This document shows, piece by piece, positions 9,955-17,775 of a stretch of DNA of 64,000 nt. The translations under genes were made by a program, and so were the position numbers. The notes beneath the pieces are model-generated. The model made no database searches, was not told the origin of the DNA, and saw nothing but the letters and a program-made list of their open reading frames with translations. Source of the stretch: Methanoculleus taiwanensis (GTDB lineage: Archaea; Halobacteriota; Methanomicrobia; Methanomicrobiales; Methanoculleaceae); assembly GCF_004102725.1 (NCBI RefSeq), contig NZ_LHQS01000004.1, forward strand, positions 62,001-126,000. Reading direction: 5' to 3'. Every line of letters starts with the position of its first letter. Within the stretch, counting starts at the first letter, position 1.

Positions 9955-10126
9955 GTGGTATCACATCCTTTGTACTTCTGTGCTGTTTCTTCATACTGTA
10001 CCGGCGATAGGTAATGAACCTCCCGCATTCGTACTCAGGAGCAGGCTTCGGGCAGGGAGCGGGAAGAGATGAACGATCCTCATCAGAAGATACAGGACTC
10101 AGTGGCGCAGTTCAAAAGTAGTTAAA

Positions 10127-10148
10127 TCCTCCGGAAATGCCCGGAGGA
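10127..10148 (-). terminator. hairpin after the small membrane protein gene
   Basis: An 8-bp perfect stem (TCCTCCGG/CCGGAGGA) with a 6-base loop lies 5 bases past the stop of the 44-residue gene. On the minus strand it is followed by TTTAACTACTTTTG, a T-rich tail suited to archaeal termination. Confidence 0.6.
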
Positions 10149-10153
10149 GGAAC

Positions 10154-10288
10154 TCAGATCAGTTCAGACAACGATACGGCCATAAATACGGCCAGACTCC
10201 CAAAAGCAATGATTGCAAGGGCGATGATGATATACCCCATGCTGTTCAGGAGGGCATCCCCGGTGTGCAGGTGTACGAGACCGCGCAT
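10154..10288 (-). CDS. 44-residue single-span membrane protein, too short for usual gene calls
   Basis: A short frame on the minus strand beginning MRGLVHLHTGDALLNS and ending in a hydrophobic span, YIIIALAIIAFGSLAVFMAV, before SLSELI. It would be a one-helix membrane peptide with N-terminus about 16 residues long. Support comes from context: a near-consensus archaeal TATA box (GGTATAAATACG, 10311-10322) lies at the right distance to start transcription at about the ATG, so the mRNA would be leaderless, and a hairpin terminator follows the stop. I do not recognise a family, and function is unknown. Confidence 0.68.
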   Translation of the reverse strand: MRGLVHLHTGDALLNSMGYIIIALAIIAFGSLAVFMAVSLSELI

Positions 10289-10310
10289 AGGAGTCCATAC
10301 TCCACATACA

Positions 10311-10322
10311 CGTATTTATACC
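10311..10322 (-). promoter_or_regulatory. TATA box of the 44-residue membrane protein gene
   Basis: GGTATAAATACG on the minus strand is the best TATA match in the surrounding intergenic region. Its centre is about 28 bases upstream of the ATG at 10288, the usual archaeal TATA-to-start distance, predicting a leaderless transcript. Confidence 0.6.
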
Positions 10323-10576
10323 TTTGCCCGGCGGCGGAGGTTTCGCACAACCTCCCGGAATAAATGGCGTCAGCACGGCAGCCAGGAGCGATGCAGGCCC
10401 CGTCTCAGAAACCAGGACAATTCCTGGAGATCATCGCCGCAGTGTACGGACGCCGGAACAGAAAAGGAGCCTGACGGCACGTGCTGTTCGGCAGGCGCGT
10501 ACCCCGACGAACACAGGAGCAGACCTGCTCTTTAGGAGGGTGGAACGATACAGAAAATGCAGTGAAAAACAGAAAA

Positions 10577-10649
10577 CGCCCAGGACGGAATTCGAATCCG
10601 TGTCGACGGCGTGACAGGCCGTCATGATAGGCCACTACACTACCTGGGC
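10577..10649 (-). tRNA. tRNA-Asp (GTC), copy 1
   Basis: Cloverleaf on the minus strand: acceptor GCCCAGG/CCTGGGC with discriminator G73 (expected for Asp), anticodon stem ACGGC/GCCGT and loop CTGTCAC giving anticodon GTC, and T-loop TTCGAAT. No encoded CCA. T-rich sequence after the 3' end (GTTTTCTGTTTTTC) would stop transcription. It is identical to the copy at 10750. Confidence 0.96.
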
Positions 10650-10657
10650 TCCAATGA

Positions 10658-10705
10658 TTGAGATCCCGCTTCCGGATGCAGACCAGAGACCTCGCGGGAG
10701 CAGGC
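10658..10705 (-). pseudogene. decayed 3' fragment of tRNA-Tyr
   Basis: ATTGAGATCCCGC next to tRNA-Asp copy 1 is the same sequence that leads into the 3' end of the intact tRNA-Tyr. The following bases (TTCCGGATGCAGACCAGAGA, then CCTCGCGG) line up with the T-arm and anticodon-stem 3' strand of that gene but carry many substitutions that break both stems. No 5' half is recognisable. It is best read as a relic of a duplicated tRNA-Tyr. Confidence 0.7.
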
Positions 10706-10749
10706 CTGGTTCTTAGGAACGATACATGAAGTGCAGTGAAAATGGAAAA

Positions 10750-10822
10750 CGCCCAGGACGGAATTCGAATCCGTGTCGACGGCGTGACAGGCCGTCATGA
10801 TAGGCCACTACACTACCTGGGC
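10750..10822 (-). tRNA. tRNA-Asp (GTC), copy 2
   Basis: Same 73-base sequence as the copy at 10577: acceptor GCCCAGG/CCTGGGC, G73, anticodon GTC, no encoded CCA. It follows tRNA-Tyr in the same orientation after 14 bases, so the tRNAs are probably processed from one transcript. Confidence 0.96.
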
Positions 10823-10836
10823 TCCAATAATTGAGA

Positions 10837-10943
10837 TCCCGCCTCCCGGATTCGAACCGGGGACATCGCGGTAGCCGCGCAGTTCGCCGGAGCGGCGATT
10901 CTATACTACAGCCGCGCACTCTACCAGTCTGAGTTAAGGCGGG
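10837..10943 (-). tRNA. tRNA-Tyr (GTA) with a 33-base intron
   Basis: Minus-strand tRNA with acceptor CCCGCCT/AGGCGGG and A73; the C1-G72 pair is the archaeal tRNA-Tyr identity element. D-arm ACTC/GAGT, anticodon stem CGCGG/CCGCG, T-arm CCCGG-TTCGAAT-CCGGG. The anticodon loop reads CTGTAG then A, interrupted between positions 37 and 38 by 33 bases (10873-10905), the canonical archaeal intron site. The intron contains CGCCG-CTC-CGGCG, a hairpin that could present the bulge-helix-bulge to the splicing endonuclease. Mature length would be 74 bases. Confidence 0.93.
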
Positions 10944-11047
10944 ACACTGCGCTACTAATGTATGAAGGCGTTGTTATTAAACATATCGATTATGCTTCCC
11001 CCATCTGCGCCGGAACTGCCATCGCCATTTATATATGAGAGGATTCA

Positions 11048-11095
11048 ATGGTTATGAATGAAACGCATGAACGCCGACGCAGACGCGTACGCTGA
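11048..11095 (+). CDS. arginine-rich 15-residue leader ORF of leuA
   Basis: A mini-frame MVMNETHERRRRRVR ends in TGA whose last base is the first base of the leuA ATG (TGATG, 11093-11097). GAGAGGA (11037-11043) is a good Shine-Dalgarno for its ATG at 11048; an internal ATG is at 11054. leuA itself has no Shine-Dalgarno before its ATG, so re-initiation after this frame would explain its translation. Caution: the nearest TATA box (TTTATATA, 11028-11035) would place the transcript start near or after the leader's ATG, so another upstream promoter would be needed. Confidence 0.4.
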   Translation: MVMNETHERRRRRVR

Positions 11096-12624
11096 TGCGT
11101 ACTGTCTTCTTCGTCGCTAGCCAGGCGCACAAGAACATTACTGTTTTCGACACCACCCTCAGGGATGGTGAACAGACACCGGGCATCTCGTTCACACGGG
11201 AGCAGAAACTCGGTATTGCACAGCAGATCTCGGACATTGGAGTCCACATCATCGAAGCGGGATTCCCGGCCTCTTCCGGAGCCGAAAAGGAGATCGTCAA
11301 AGCCATCCGCGAGCTGCCGCTCTCCGCGAACGTCTGCGGACTTGCACGGTCTATCACGGCCGATGTGGACACCTGCCTCGACTGCGATGTCGACATGGTT
11401 CACGTCTTCATCCCGACATCCGACATCCAGCGCGAACATACCATCCGGAAGAGCCGCGAAGAGGTGCTCGAGATCACACGCTCGATAGTCGGCTACGTCC
11501 GCGACCACCTCGGTCAGTGCATGTTCTCGGCGATGGATGCCACGAGGACGGACTGGGACTATCTTATAGAGGTCTACCATGCAGCCGTCGAAGGCGGCGC
11601 AACCGTCATCAACGTCCCCGATACGGTCGGCGTCATTACACCGACCGCGATGAGGGAACTTGTGACCCGCATCGCCGGAGAGATCCACTGCCCCATCGAC
11701 GTCCACTGTCACAACGACTTCGGCCTCGCAGTGGCGAACACCATCGCTGCGGTAGAGGGCGGCGCCTCACAGGTGCAGGTGACGGTCAACGGCATCGGTG
11801 AACGGGCAGGGAATGCGGATCTCGCGCAGACGGTGATGACGCTTGAGTCCATCTACGGTATCGGTACCGGTATCGCCACCACGAGCCTCGTCGAGACCTC
11901 CCGCCTGGTCTCACGCTATGCCGGCATCCAGATACCGCCCACCCAGCCGATCGTCGGGGAGAATGCCTTCGCCCACGAGAGCGGCATCCACTCACACGGC
12001 GTCATCACCCGCTCGGATACCTTCGAACCCGGGATCATGACACCCGAGATGGTCGGCCACCGGAGGAGGCTGAAACTAGGAAAACATGCAGGCCGCCACG
12101 CCGTGCGGCAGATGCTCGCCGAGGTGCACCTCGAACCGGAAGATGCTCAGCTCGACGAGATCGTGCACCGAGTGAAGATTATAGCGAGTAAAGGGAAACG
12201 AGTCACCGACGCAGACCTCTACGAGATCGCCGAGAGCGTCATGAAGATCCGGGCCGATGCGAAGGTCATCGAGCTGCAGGATATCGCCATCATGACCGGG
12301 AATCACCTCATCCCGACTGCAAGCATACGAGCGACCGTGAGCGGCGTGGAGCATAGTTTCTCGAGCATAGGTAACGGCCCCGTCGACGCCGCGGTCAGGG
12401 CGATCCTCGGCATCATTCCCGCACCCATCCACCTCAAGGAGTTCCATATCGACGCGATATCAGGCGGGACGGACGCCCTCGGCCACGTCACTATCGCCGT
12501 AGAGGATGCACGAGGCAGAGTCTTTGAGGCCAGCGGCTCGAGTGACGACATCGTCCTCGCATCGGTCGAGGCGATGGTCAACGCTATCAACCTCGTCTGC
12601 CGGGTATCGGATACCAGAGAATGA
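11095..12624 (+). CDS. leuA: 2-isopropylmalate synthase family enzyme
   Basis: Condenses acetyl-CoA with a 2-oxo acid in the DRE-TIM metallolyase family. The catalytic start [13 protein letters not shown], the metal-binding [12 protein letters not shown] and [11 protein letters not shown] are intact. Residues 380-509 form the regulatory (leucine-feedback) domain, including [11 protein letters not shown] and [10 protein letters not shown], which fits 2-isopropylmalate synthase; citramalate synthase (CimA) also has such a domain and is the main alternative, while AksA-type homocitrate synthases usually lack it. The 509-residue length matches. Translation seems coupled to the small upstream frame. 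Confidence 0.88.
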   Translation: MRTVFFVASQAHKNITVFDTTLRDGEQTPGISFTREQKLGIAQQISDIGVHIIEAGFPASSGAEKEIVKAIRELPLSANVCGLARSITADVDTCLDCDVDMVHVFIPTSDIQREHTIRKSREEVLEITRSIVGYVRDHLGQCMFSAMDATRTDWDYLIEVYHAAVEGGATVINVPDTVGVITPTAMRELVTRIAGEIHCPIDVHCHNDFGLAVANTIAAVEGGASQVQVTVNGIGERAGNADLAQTVMTLESIYGIGTGIATTSLVETSRLVSRYAGIQIPPTQPIVGENAFAHESGIHSHGVITRSDTFEPGIMTPEMVGHRRRLKLGKHAGRHAVRQMLAEVHLEPEDAQLDEIVHRVKIIASKGKRVTDADLYEIAESVMKIRADAKVIELQDIAIMTGNHLIPTASIRATVSGVEHSFSSIGNGPVDAAVRAILGIIPAPIHLKEFHIDAISGGTDALGHVTIAVEDARGRVFEASGSSDDIVLASVEAMVNAINLVCRVSDTRE

Positions 12625-12693
12625 AAGACACCAGGCGAGCGGCCGGCACCCGGCCACCTCGCCCTTCAGGGCGATTCAAAAAAAGTGAGCGAT

Positions 12694-13053
12694 TTAACTG
12701 GCGCTTTGAGGCTTTCCTTCAAGCGCACCCTTGATCTGGGTCGAGAGCTGCTCAAACCGGCTCTGAAGCATCTTCTCCTGTTTCTCAAGGGATTTGATGC
12801 GGAGGTCGAGCGTTTCGATCTTCTCGTTTAACGAGGATATGACCTTATCCCTGCTCTGCTGCATCATGACGTTGCCGACGCTCATGTAGACGTTCGCATC
12901 CTCCGGCACGTCACCGAGGTCCTCGACCGCTCTTCTAGCCTCACGTACAGTCATCTCATACTGTGCCTTCTGCGATACGATCGTCTGCAACTGCTGCTGC
13001 ATCTGCTGCAGCATGGCAAGCTGGTTCTGGACTTTTGGCGGAATATTATCCAT
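12694..13053 (-). CDS. pfdB: prefoldin subunit beta
   Basis: Coiled-coil chaperone subunit that with prefoldin alpha makes the hexameric jellyfish-shaped holdase delivering unfolded proteins to the thermosome. The 119-residue product has two long heptad helices (QNQLAMLQQMQQQLQTIVSQ and SLNEKIETLDLRIKSLEKQE) joined by the beta-hairpin segment VPEDANVYMSVGNVMMQQ. ATG 13053 is chosen; GTG 13059 is two codons earlier, and GGAGATCGGTGA covers both as Shine-Dalgarno. It lies at the distal end of the superoperon, where prefoldin beta is also found in other Euryarchaeota. Confidence 0.95.
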   Translation of the reverse strand: MDNIPPKVQNQLAMLQQMQQQLQTIVSQKAQYEMTVREARRAVEDLGDVPEDANVYMSVGNVMMQQSRDKVISSLNEKIETLDLRIKSLEKQEKMLQSRFEQLSTQIKGALEGKPQSAS

Positions 13054-13203
13054 GTTCACCGATCTCCTCTATTATACAATAGTATTTCTTCGTGCGTGCG
13101 ATAGGAACGGAGAGGGATCTACGCTGAATGCGCACCCCACCCTTTGCCTACATGATAAGAATCTCCATACATTAAAAGATGAGGATTGATCACCGCTCTC
13201 CGG

Positions 13204-13977
13204 CTATAGAATCTCATAGCGCCCGACGCCGGTCGTCATCGACCCCTCCGCCGGCTGCCACCCACGGCTCTCTCCCGTGAGCGTGAGCACGGCACGGTCG
13301 CGGAACTCATTGCCCGACCAGCCGAAGACGAACCACGAATTCGATCCGGTCAGACTGACGGAAACGGTCACCTCGGTATCAGGAGCCGCCCCGTACTCAG
13401 CGAAAAACGACGTCTCGTAGTCGTAACAGGCAGGCGGTTCCTGCAGCTCATGTGGAAAATCGCAGCGACCCTCTGTCAGATTAACCTTCGGCAGAAGAAC
13501 CGTGCTGTTCCCGACAGGGCAGCGGGTATCGATGAGCTCGTCCGCCTCCGCCTCAACGATGAGCCTGACAGGCACAGGGACGGGCAAAACCCCGGCAGCA
13601 GGCGTCGGGCCCTCCTCCGGATCTGCGGGAACGGGAGCAGGCCGATACCCCGGTTCAATCCGTCCGGCAGTAATCTTCAGAAAAGTCGCTTTCCCGGTGC
13701 CGTACACCCCGGTCTGCCAGCCATTCGGAAGGCCGTAGACATCCCCCCTCCCGAGATCTGTGACGACCGGCGAACGCCCGCCGTTGTCGGGCAGCGGAAG
13801 AAACAGCGTCACGTTCGAGAGCGAGGCGTCGGTCTCAACGGTGACCTCGTATGTATATGTGCTTGAAAGCGTTCGCTCGTACATGACCCCTGCGTAGCCA
13901 AAGAGTCCGATGAACCCTCCGGCCAGTACGAGGGCGATACCGAGTATCAGGATGAGATTCTGAAGTGCCCGATCCAT
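13204..13977 (-). CDS. membrane-anchored extracytoplasmic protein of unknown function
   Basis: A 257-residue protein with one N-terminal hydrophobic span (about residues 8-32, LILILGIALVLAGGFIGLFG) and a beta-rich exterior part. Features are TYTYEVTVETDASLSNVTLFLPLPDNGG, a proline-rich linker near residue 115-135, and a few N-glycosylation sequons (NVT, NST, NLT). I do not recognise a family. It lies between pcc1 and pfdB in the superoperon, all on one strand, where Euryarchaeota often carry a small DUF3194-type gene instead. A spacer of 84 bases separates it from pcc1. Confidence 0.75.
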   Translation of the reverse strand: MDRALQNLILILGIALVLAGGFIGLFGYAGVMYERTLSSTYTYEVTVETDASLSNVTLFLPLPDNGGRSPVVTDLGRGDVYGLPNGWQTGVYGTGKATFLKITAGRIEPGYRPAPVPADPEEGPTPAAGVLPVPVPVRLIVEAEADELIDTRCPVGNSTVLLPKVNLTEGRCDFPHELQEPPACYDYETSFFAEYGAAPDTEVTVSVSLTGSNSWFVFGWSGNEFRDRAVLTLTGESRGWQPAEGSMTTGVGRYEIL

Positions 13978-14061
13978 GCCATCACCAGAGAAGAACGCTC
14001 GCCGGGAACGTATCAGTCAATGTTGGACGGAGAAGCGAAAAAATGAACGATCCGATACAGT

Positions 14062-14310
14062 TCAGGACTTTTCGCCCTGCACGAGATCCAAGACCTCGTC
14101 CGCAACATTGATGAGCCGGAGCCAGCTGTTCAGGGCGGCTCGCAGCGCGGCCGTATCCGCGGCGGTGATCAGAAGCACGAGAGTCGTATCGTCTTCGAGC
14201 CATACCCGGGCAGTCGAACGGCCGGCGACATCCCCCTGCTCCTGGCATATCGAACGGTAGAGTGAATCCGCGCCGGTGCCGGTAAACCTGAAGGTTGCCG
14301 AAGAGCTCAT
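14062..14310 (-). CDS. pcc1: KEOPS complex subunit Pcc1
   Basis: Small dimerisation subunit of KEOPS, which makes the universal t6A37 modification of tRNAs reading ANN codons. The 82-residue length fits, as does the pattern of two strands followed by the helix DTAALRAALNSWLRLINVADEVL, the CTAG/Pcc1 C-terminal helix. Its ATG overlaps the stop of the Brix gene by 4 bases (ATGA), so they are translationally coupled. The pairing rpoP-brix-pcc1 is typical of euryarchaeal superoperons and supports the call. Confidence 0.85.
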   Translation of the reverse strand: MSSSATFRFTGTGADSLYRSICQEQGDVAGRSTARVWLEDDTTLVLLITAADTAALRAALNSWLRLINVADEVLDLVQGEKS

Positions 14311-14711
14311 GGCTCCGTCAGAGTGAGGATATAGTGTTTCCGCTGCGTCCCATCAAACTCTATCGTATGCTCCGGGAGGTCTTCGGCGTGGGAGACCGCG
14401 ATGTGATCCTTCAGGTCATCGAAGACCGGGCGGTCGGCCACGTACAGACCTCGCCGGATCGTCCCCTCGCGGTATTCGACGGAGAACCCACTCAAGGAGA
14501 CAGTGGCAACAGGCGTATCGTCACCGTATACCTGTAAAAGAAAGATGCGGCCTTGCTTGGAGATGACGAGCGCCGTCCGATCCTCTGCGAGGAGCTCGCT
14601 CATCCCCATCTTGCCGCGGGTAAAATACCTTCCCCCGAGGGCAAAAGCCATATCCCGCGCTAACGACCGCACTTCGGGGAGCGGTTTGCGTGAAGTGGTG
14701 ACGACCGTCAT
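14307..14711 (-). CDS. Brix/Imp4-like ribosome biogenesis protein
   Basis: Archaeal minimal Brix-domain protein (134 residues), predicted to bind rRNA during ribosome assembly. Visible family features are the N-terminal [25 protein letters not shown] and the segments GKMGMSELL and [13 protein letters not shown]. It starts with an ATG overlapping the rpoP stop (ATGA) and its stop overlaps pcc1 the same way, so three genes are coupled in series. Confidence 0.9.
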   Translation of the reverse strand: MTVVTTSRKPLPEVRSLARDMAFALGGRYFTRGKMGMSELLAEDRTALVISKQGRIFLLQVYGDDTPVATVSLSGFSVEYREGTIRRGLYVADRPVFDDLKDHIAVSHAEDLPEHTIEFDGTQRKHYILTLTEP

Positions 14712-14839
14712 CTGGCCTTTAAATCTTTAATTCCGGCTCCATGCTCTTTAAAGAGGATACGATGCCCACAGTAGGGACAACGGATATTTATATCGATATC
14801 CACTTTCTGCTTGCACCGTGCGCATTTGTAGGCTGCCAA
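14708..14839 (-). CDS. rpoP: DNA-directed RNA polymerase subunit P (Rpo12)
   Basis: A 43-residue zinc-ribbon subunit of archaeal RNA polymerase, homologous to eukaryotic Rpb12. The sequence [17 protein letters not shown] followed by [12 protein letters not shown] shows the four zinc-binding cysteines and the family's CxxCGxRIL signature. It begins with TTG at 14839, which is why it is easily missed; GGAGG lies 11 bases upstream inside the end of rpl37ae. It sits 5 bases after rpl37ae and overlaps the Brix gene by 4 bases. Confidence 0.95.
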   Translation of the reverse strand: MAAYKCARCKQKVDIDINIRCPYCGHRILFKEHGAGIKDLKAR

Positions 14840-14844
14840 ACCGA

Positions 14845-15144
14845 TTATGCCTCCTTCTGCATCGCACGTTCAATGCTCCGGGTGGCGACACGCATCGTCG
14901 GGGTCTCCGGCACATAGGTGCCACCTGCGAACTTAAACCCGCACTTGCGGCATTCCCAGATACCGGTTCCCTGCCGGCGCACAGCGACCTGATCGCAGCG
15001 CGGACAGCCGTGAAGGGCACGCGAGACCTTCTCGATCTCGTTGACTCTCTTCCGGATGAATCTCCCATACCGCGGTCCGAAACGACCCGAACTTCCGACA
15101 ACCCTTCCTTTTGCTCTCTGTTTGCGTTTTGCCATTCCGCACAC
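14845..15144 (-). CDS. rpl37ae: 50S ribosomal protein L37Ae (eL43)
   Basis: A zinc-ribbon ribosomal protein of 99 residues. The basic N-terminus ([18 protein letters not shown]) and the four cysteines [12 protein letters not shown] / [11 protein letters not shown] are diagnostic. It is the first gene after a short spacer that carries T/A-rich promoter-like sequence (AACTATATTAATCG and AATATAAAAGG on the minus strand), so it may head its own transcription unit: rpl37ae-rpoP-brix-pcc1. Confidence 0.96.
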   Translation of the reverse strand: MCGMAKRKQRAKGRVVGSSGRFGPRYGRFIRKRVNEIEKVSRALHGCPRCDQVAVRRQGTGIWECRKCGFKFAGGTYVPETPTMRVATRSIERAMQKEA

Positions 15145-15197
15145 CTCTGATATGTCCTTTTATATTTGTGTTTTCGATTAATATAGTTAATCACGAT

Positions 15198-15911
15198 TCA
15201 ACGATCCAGAAGTTTGACCTCGGCATCCCCCTTCGATAAGCGGTTTGCCAGGTCGAAGAACTCCTCCTGGATCCCGGCAGGGATTCTGACGACGCAGATC
15301 CACGACCCGTCCTTCTGCCATTCGTTCTGCTCGATAGTAGCAGCCGACTGAATCTCCCCGAACGCACGTGCCGCATAGTCCGGCGGAAACCTCACCGCGA
15401 TGCGGATCTCCTCGAACCGTATCGGGAGGATAGGCCTGAGTGCCTTAACCGTCTCCTTGACAAGCTCGTCGAGGTGCTTGAACGGGTCGATGTTGACCTT
15501 TACCTGTTCCATCGCAAGTTCGATCCGCTGCGGGGGGTGGGGGAGATTAGTCTGGGGATTTATTGCATTCCGCGCGATGAACGTGACGACCTGACGGCGC
15601 TTCTCGACGATCATCTGACGCCGCTGTTCGGCGGTGAGGTGGATATCACCTTTCTGGATAATCCGGCGGGCGATCGGCTCGAAATCCGTCGTGGCGAATA
15701 CCTTCAAAAGCGCCTCGGCGGAGGCCTTCTCCGCATGAGCGGCGTTTGAGAAGACGTAGTCCGCGGCGACCACGTCCTCAAGGTCGACCGGCTCGCCGTG
15801 TCTGACCGGCACCGCCATATCGGGGTCGACGAGCACCTCGAACCGCTCTCCGTGGCTCTCAAGCCGTGCCACAACTGCCTTGTCGAGGGGGATCATACAG
15901 GACCGACTCAC
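15198..15911 (-). CDS. SBDS-family ribosome maturation protein
   Basis: Archaeal SBDS/Sdo1 orthologue, which helps release eIF6 from nascent 60S-type subunits. The 237 residues cover the FYSH domain ([56 protein letters not shown]), the three-helix middle and the C-terminal ferredoxin-like domain. Start is GTG 15911, which overlaps the psmA stop (GTGA). In many Euryarchaeota rrp4, rrp41 and rrp42 follow SBDS; here only 53 bases separate it from rpl37ae. Confidence 0.96.
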   Translation of the reverse strand: MSRSCMIPLDKAVVARLESHGERFEVLVDPDMAVPVRHGEPVDLEDVVAADYVFSNAAHAEKASAEALLKVFATTDFEPIARRIIQKGDIHLTAEQRRQMIVEKRRQVVTFIARNAINPQTNLPHPPQRIELAMEQVKVNIDPFKHLDELVKETVKALRPILPIRFEEIRIAVRFPPDYAARAFGEIQSAATIEQNEWQKDGSWICVVRIPAGIQEEFFDLANRLSKGDAEVKLLDR

Positions 15912-16630
15912 TGCTCGTACTTGTCGACGAACGCTTTTACCTCATCGCGCTCGAGCTTCCGGAAGGATTTCTCCTCCAGGGAGACGATGCCGATCTCGAC
16001 GGTGTTAACATCGAACTTCCCCTCGGTCGCGGCATGGAGAGCCTTGAGGCCGAGCTGAACGGCATCCTCGGTGGTCAGATCTTCCCGGTACTCGTCTTCA
16101 AAGACCTTCATGACCGCAGGGCGGCCGGTTCCGATCCCCGTCGCTTTATACTCAAGCAGCGTACCGCTCGGGTCGGTCTCGAAGAGACGCGCTTCGTCTT
16201 CACTGATACCGGCGATGAGAAGAGCGGTACCGTAGGGACGGGCGCCCCCGAACTGCGTGTAGACCTGCATGTGATCGCAGAGCTTCTTTGCGAGAACCTC
16301 AACATCGATCGGCTCGTCGAAGGAGACCCGGTTGATCTGAGCCTCGACACGCGCCCTGTCCACGAGAGAACGTGCATCTCCGACGAGGCCGGAGGATGCC
16401 ACACCGATATGTGCATCGATCTTGAAGATCTTCTCGATGGAAACCGGCTCGAGGAGGCGGGAACTTACCCTCTTGTCGACGATCAGCACGACACCGTTAC
16501 TGCACTTGATACCGACAGCGGTGGTGCCGCGTTTAACTGCCTCCCGTGCATACTCGACCTGGTAAAGCCGTCCGTCCGGGCTGAATACGGTGATTGCCCG
16601 GTCATACCCCATTTGATATTGTGGCTGCAT
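15908..16630 (-). CDS. psmA: proteasome subunit alpha
   Basis: Forms the heptameric outer rings of the archaeal 20S proteasome and gates substrate entry. The alpha signature is plain: [20 protein letters not shown], then [12 protein letters not shown] and the conserved lysine loop [12 protein letters not shown]. The 240-residue length is normal. Its ATG overlaps the rnp2 stop (TAATG) and its end overlaps SBDS, so it is embedded in a coupled run of genes. The N-terminal [11 protein letters not shown] carries the HbYX-docking and gate region expected for alpha. Confidence 0.97.
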   Translation of the reverse strand: MQPQYQMGYDRAITVFSPDGRLYQVEYAREAVKRGTTAVGIKCSNGVVLIVDKRVSSRLLEPVSIEKIFKIDAHIGVASSGLVGDARSLVDRARVEAQINRVSFDEPIDVEVLAKKLCDHMQVYTQFGGARPYGTALLIAGISEDEARLFETDPSGTLLEYKATGIGTGRPAVMKVFEDEYREDLTTEDAVQLGLKALHAATEGKFDVNTVEIGIVSLEEKSFRKLERDEVKAFVDKYEQ

Positions 16631-17112
16631 TATCTCTCCTCCAAATCCGTTTCGGTGAAAAACAATAACTTCTGGTCTTTAATACTTTTTTCAACCAAAT
16701 CAACCTTTTGACGGGGATAGCGGTACACGGTAAAATATTTTTCCCCGATTGTGCACTCCCCCGTCTCCGATACCGGACGGACGAGCCTGATCTGCCGCTT
16801 CAGTGCATGGACGGTGCCGGAGACGGCAACCGCCCTCATAACGGCGGGGCGATCCCCGACAGAAATGACCGTGGCGAGGGCGGTGATGATCTCGTGCTCC
16901 GAACCCCGGCGGCACCGGACGATCACGAACTGATCGTCACAGTAGATGATCGCCGGCTGCGCAAGCCCCGTCACTACGTCACCGAGGAGTGCGGTTGCCG
17001 CGTCGATCATGGACAGGTAGATCTGTTTCTGATCCCGGCAGACTCCAACGGGAGCGATCCGGACGAGAATGTATCGCCGCTTCTGTCGCATCACCGGCGG
17101 CCGCGGCCTCAT
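16630..17112 (-). CDS. rnp2: RNase P protein component 2 (Pop5)
   Basis: Protein subunit of archaeal RNase P, which with Rnp3 forms a heterotetramer that activates the catalytic RNA for tRNA 5' maturation. The 160-residue product has the Pop5 ferredoxin-like fold pattern: [13 protein letters not shown], then [19 protein letters not shown] and [18 protein letters not shown]. The start at 17112 overlaps the end of rnp3 by 4 bases (ATGA); a second in-frame ATG lies at 17091. The C-terminal tail after residue 125 is longer than in some homologues. Confidence 0.92.
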   Translation of the reverse strand: MRPRPPVMRQKRRYILVRIAPVGVCRDQKQIYLSMIDAATALLGDVVTGLAQPAIIYCDDQFVIVRCRRGSEHEIITALATVISVGDRPAVMRAVAVSGTVHALKRQIRLVRPVSETGECTIGEKYFTVYRYPRQKVDLVEKSIKDQKLLFFTETDLEER

Positions 17113-17750
17113 TCAATCACCTTCACCGGGCGTTCCGGTTCGAGGAGCCGCGAGACGGATCCAAGAGCGGCGCGCACCTCCTCATCGGTCATGCCGAAGA
17201 GCGAGCAGAGCAGGTGCATCTCCCGGACAGAGCGCTGATCGAGGATCGACCGTGCGTTACTCGAGAGAGTCAGCGGAAAGCCATAGCGGCGGTGCAGCAT
17301 CAGGAGGTCGGCATACCGGTGGAGCACCTTCTGCCTTCCGACGCCCCGGTAGTGGACGATCGGGTACAGATTGATGTCGACCGCCACACCCTTCTCCGCC
17401 GCGGACCGTGCCGTCACATGGTCGAAGGAGTTCTTAGGCGTTTTGTAGATGTTCCGGAGCACCGAAACCTCCCTGACAGTGACGACCGCCCGGTTAAAGG
17501 CGAGGTCGCCCGCGTTGACGAAGACAAGATCGGCCGCCTCCCCTGCCCGTTTTGTCTGCCTGAGCACCTCTTTGACGGACGATGCACTGATGATGCTGCC
17601 GCGCAGAACCGAAAGGGCATCCGAGTCGGCATAGTTCCCGTCGATGGAGACGAGACTGTCAAACCCGAGTTCTGCCGCTTCAATCGCCATGCGCCGGATC
17701 GAAGAATCACCGGCAGGATAGGGGCATACACTTGCGTCAGTGGCGTTCAT
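17109..17750 (-). CDS. rnp3: RNase P protein component 3 (Rpp30)
   Basis: TIM-barrel-like RNase P subunit (213 residues). The features AIEAAELGFDSLVSIDGNY, LVFVNAGDLAFNRAVV and HVTARSAAEKGVAVDINLYP match the archaeal Rpp30 fold, and the PHP-like end SNARSILDQRSVREM is typical. The frame extends to 17795 inside rpl15e, but ATG 17750 is preferred because the 15 extra residues would overlap the ribosomal gene and look unlike the family. It forms a complex with the neighbouring rnp2 product. Confidence 0.92.
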   Translation of the reverse strand: MNATDASVCPYPAGDSSIRRMAIEAAELGFDSLVSIDGNYADSDALSVLRGSIISASSVKEVLRQTKRAGEAADLVFVNAGDLAFNRAVVTVREVSVLRNIYKTPKNSFDHVTARSAAEKGVAVDINLYPIVHYRGVGRQKVLHRYADLLMLHRRYGFPLTLSSNARSILDQRSVREMHLLCSLFGMTDEEVRAALGSVSRLLEPERPVKVIE

Positions 17751-17775
17751 CGGATCTGTTCGAAAAAAAGGGTAA

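Larger units (their letters stand above)
10516..10870 (-). repeat. tandem duplication of a tRNA-Asp/tRNA-Tyr block
   Basis: Two copies of about 175 bases, roughly 10516-10696 and 10697-10870. Both hold an identical tRNA-Asp and similar trailers (GGAGCAG...CTTAGGA, then AACGATACA, then TGCAGTGAAAA, then AAAACGCCCAGG). The shared sequence runs past each tRNA-Asp 5' end (CTCCAATxATTGAGATCCCGC) into the 3' end of tRNA-Tyr, which is intact in the second copy and degraded in the first. The 175-base spacing and the shared flanks show block duplication rather than independent gene gain. Confidence 0.8.

Noticed and set aside
9953-9966. ATGTG-N4-CACAT dyad at the HEAT-gene start as an operator
   Set aside because: Only 5-bp arms and overlapping the start codon; too short to separate from chance.
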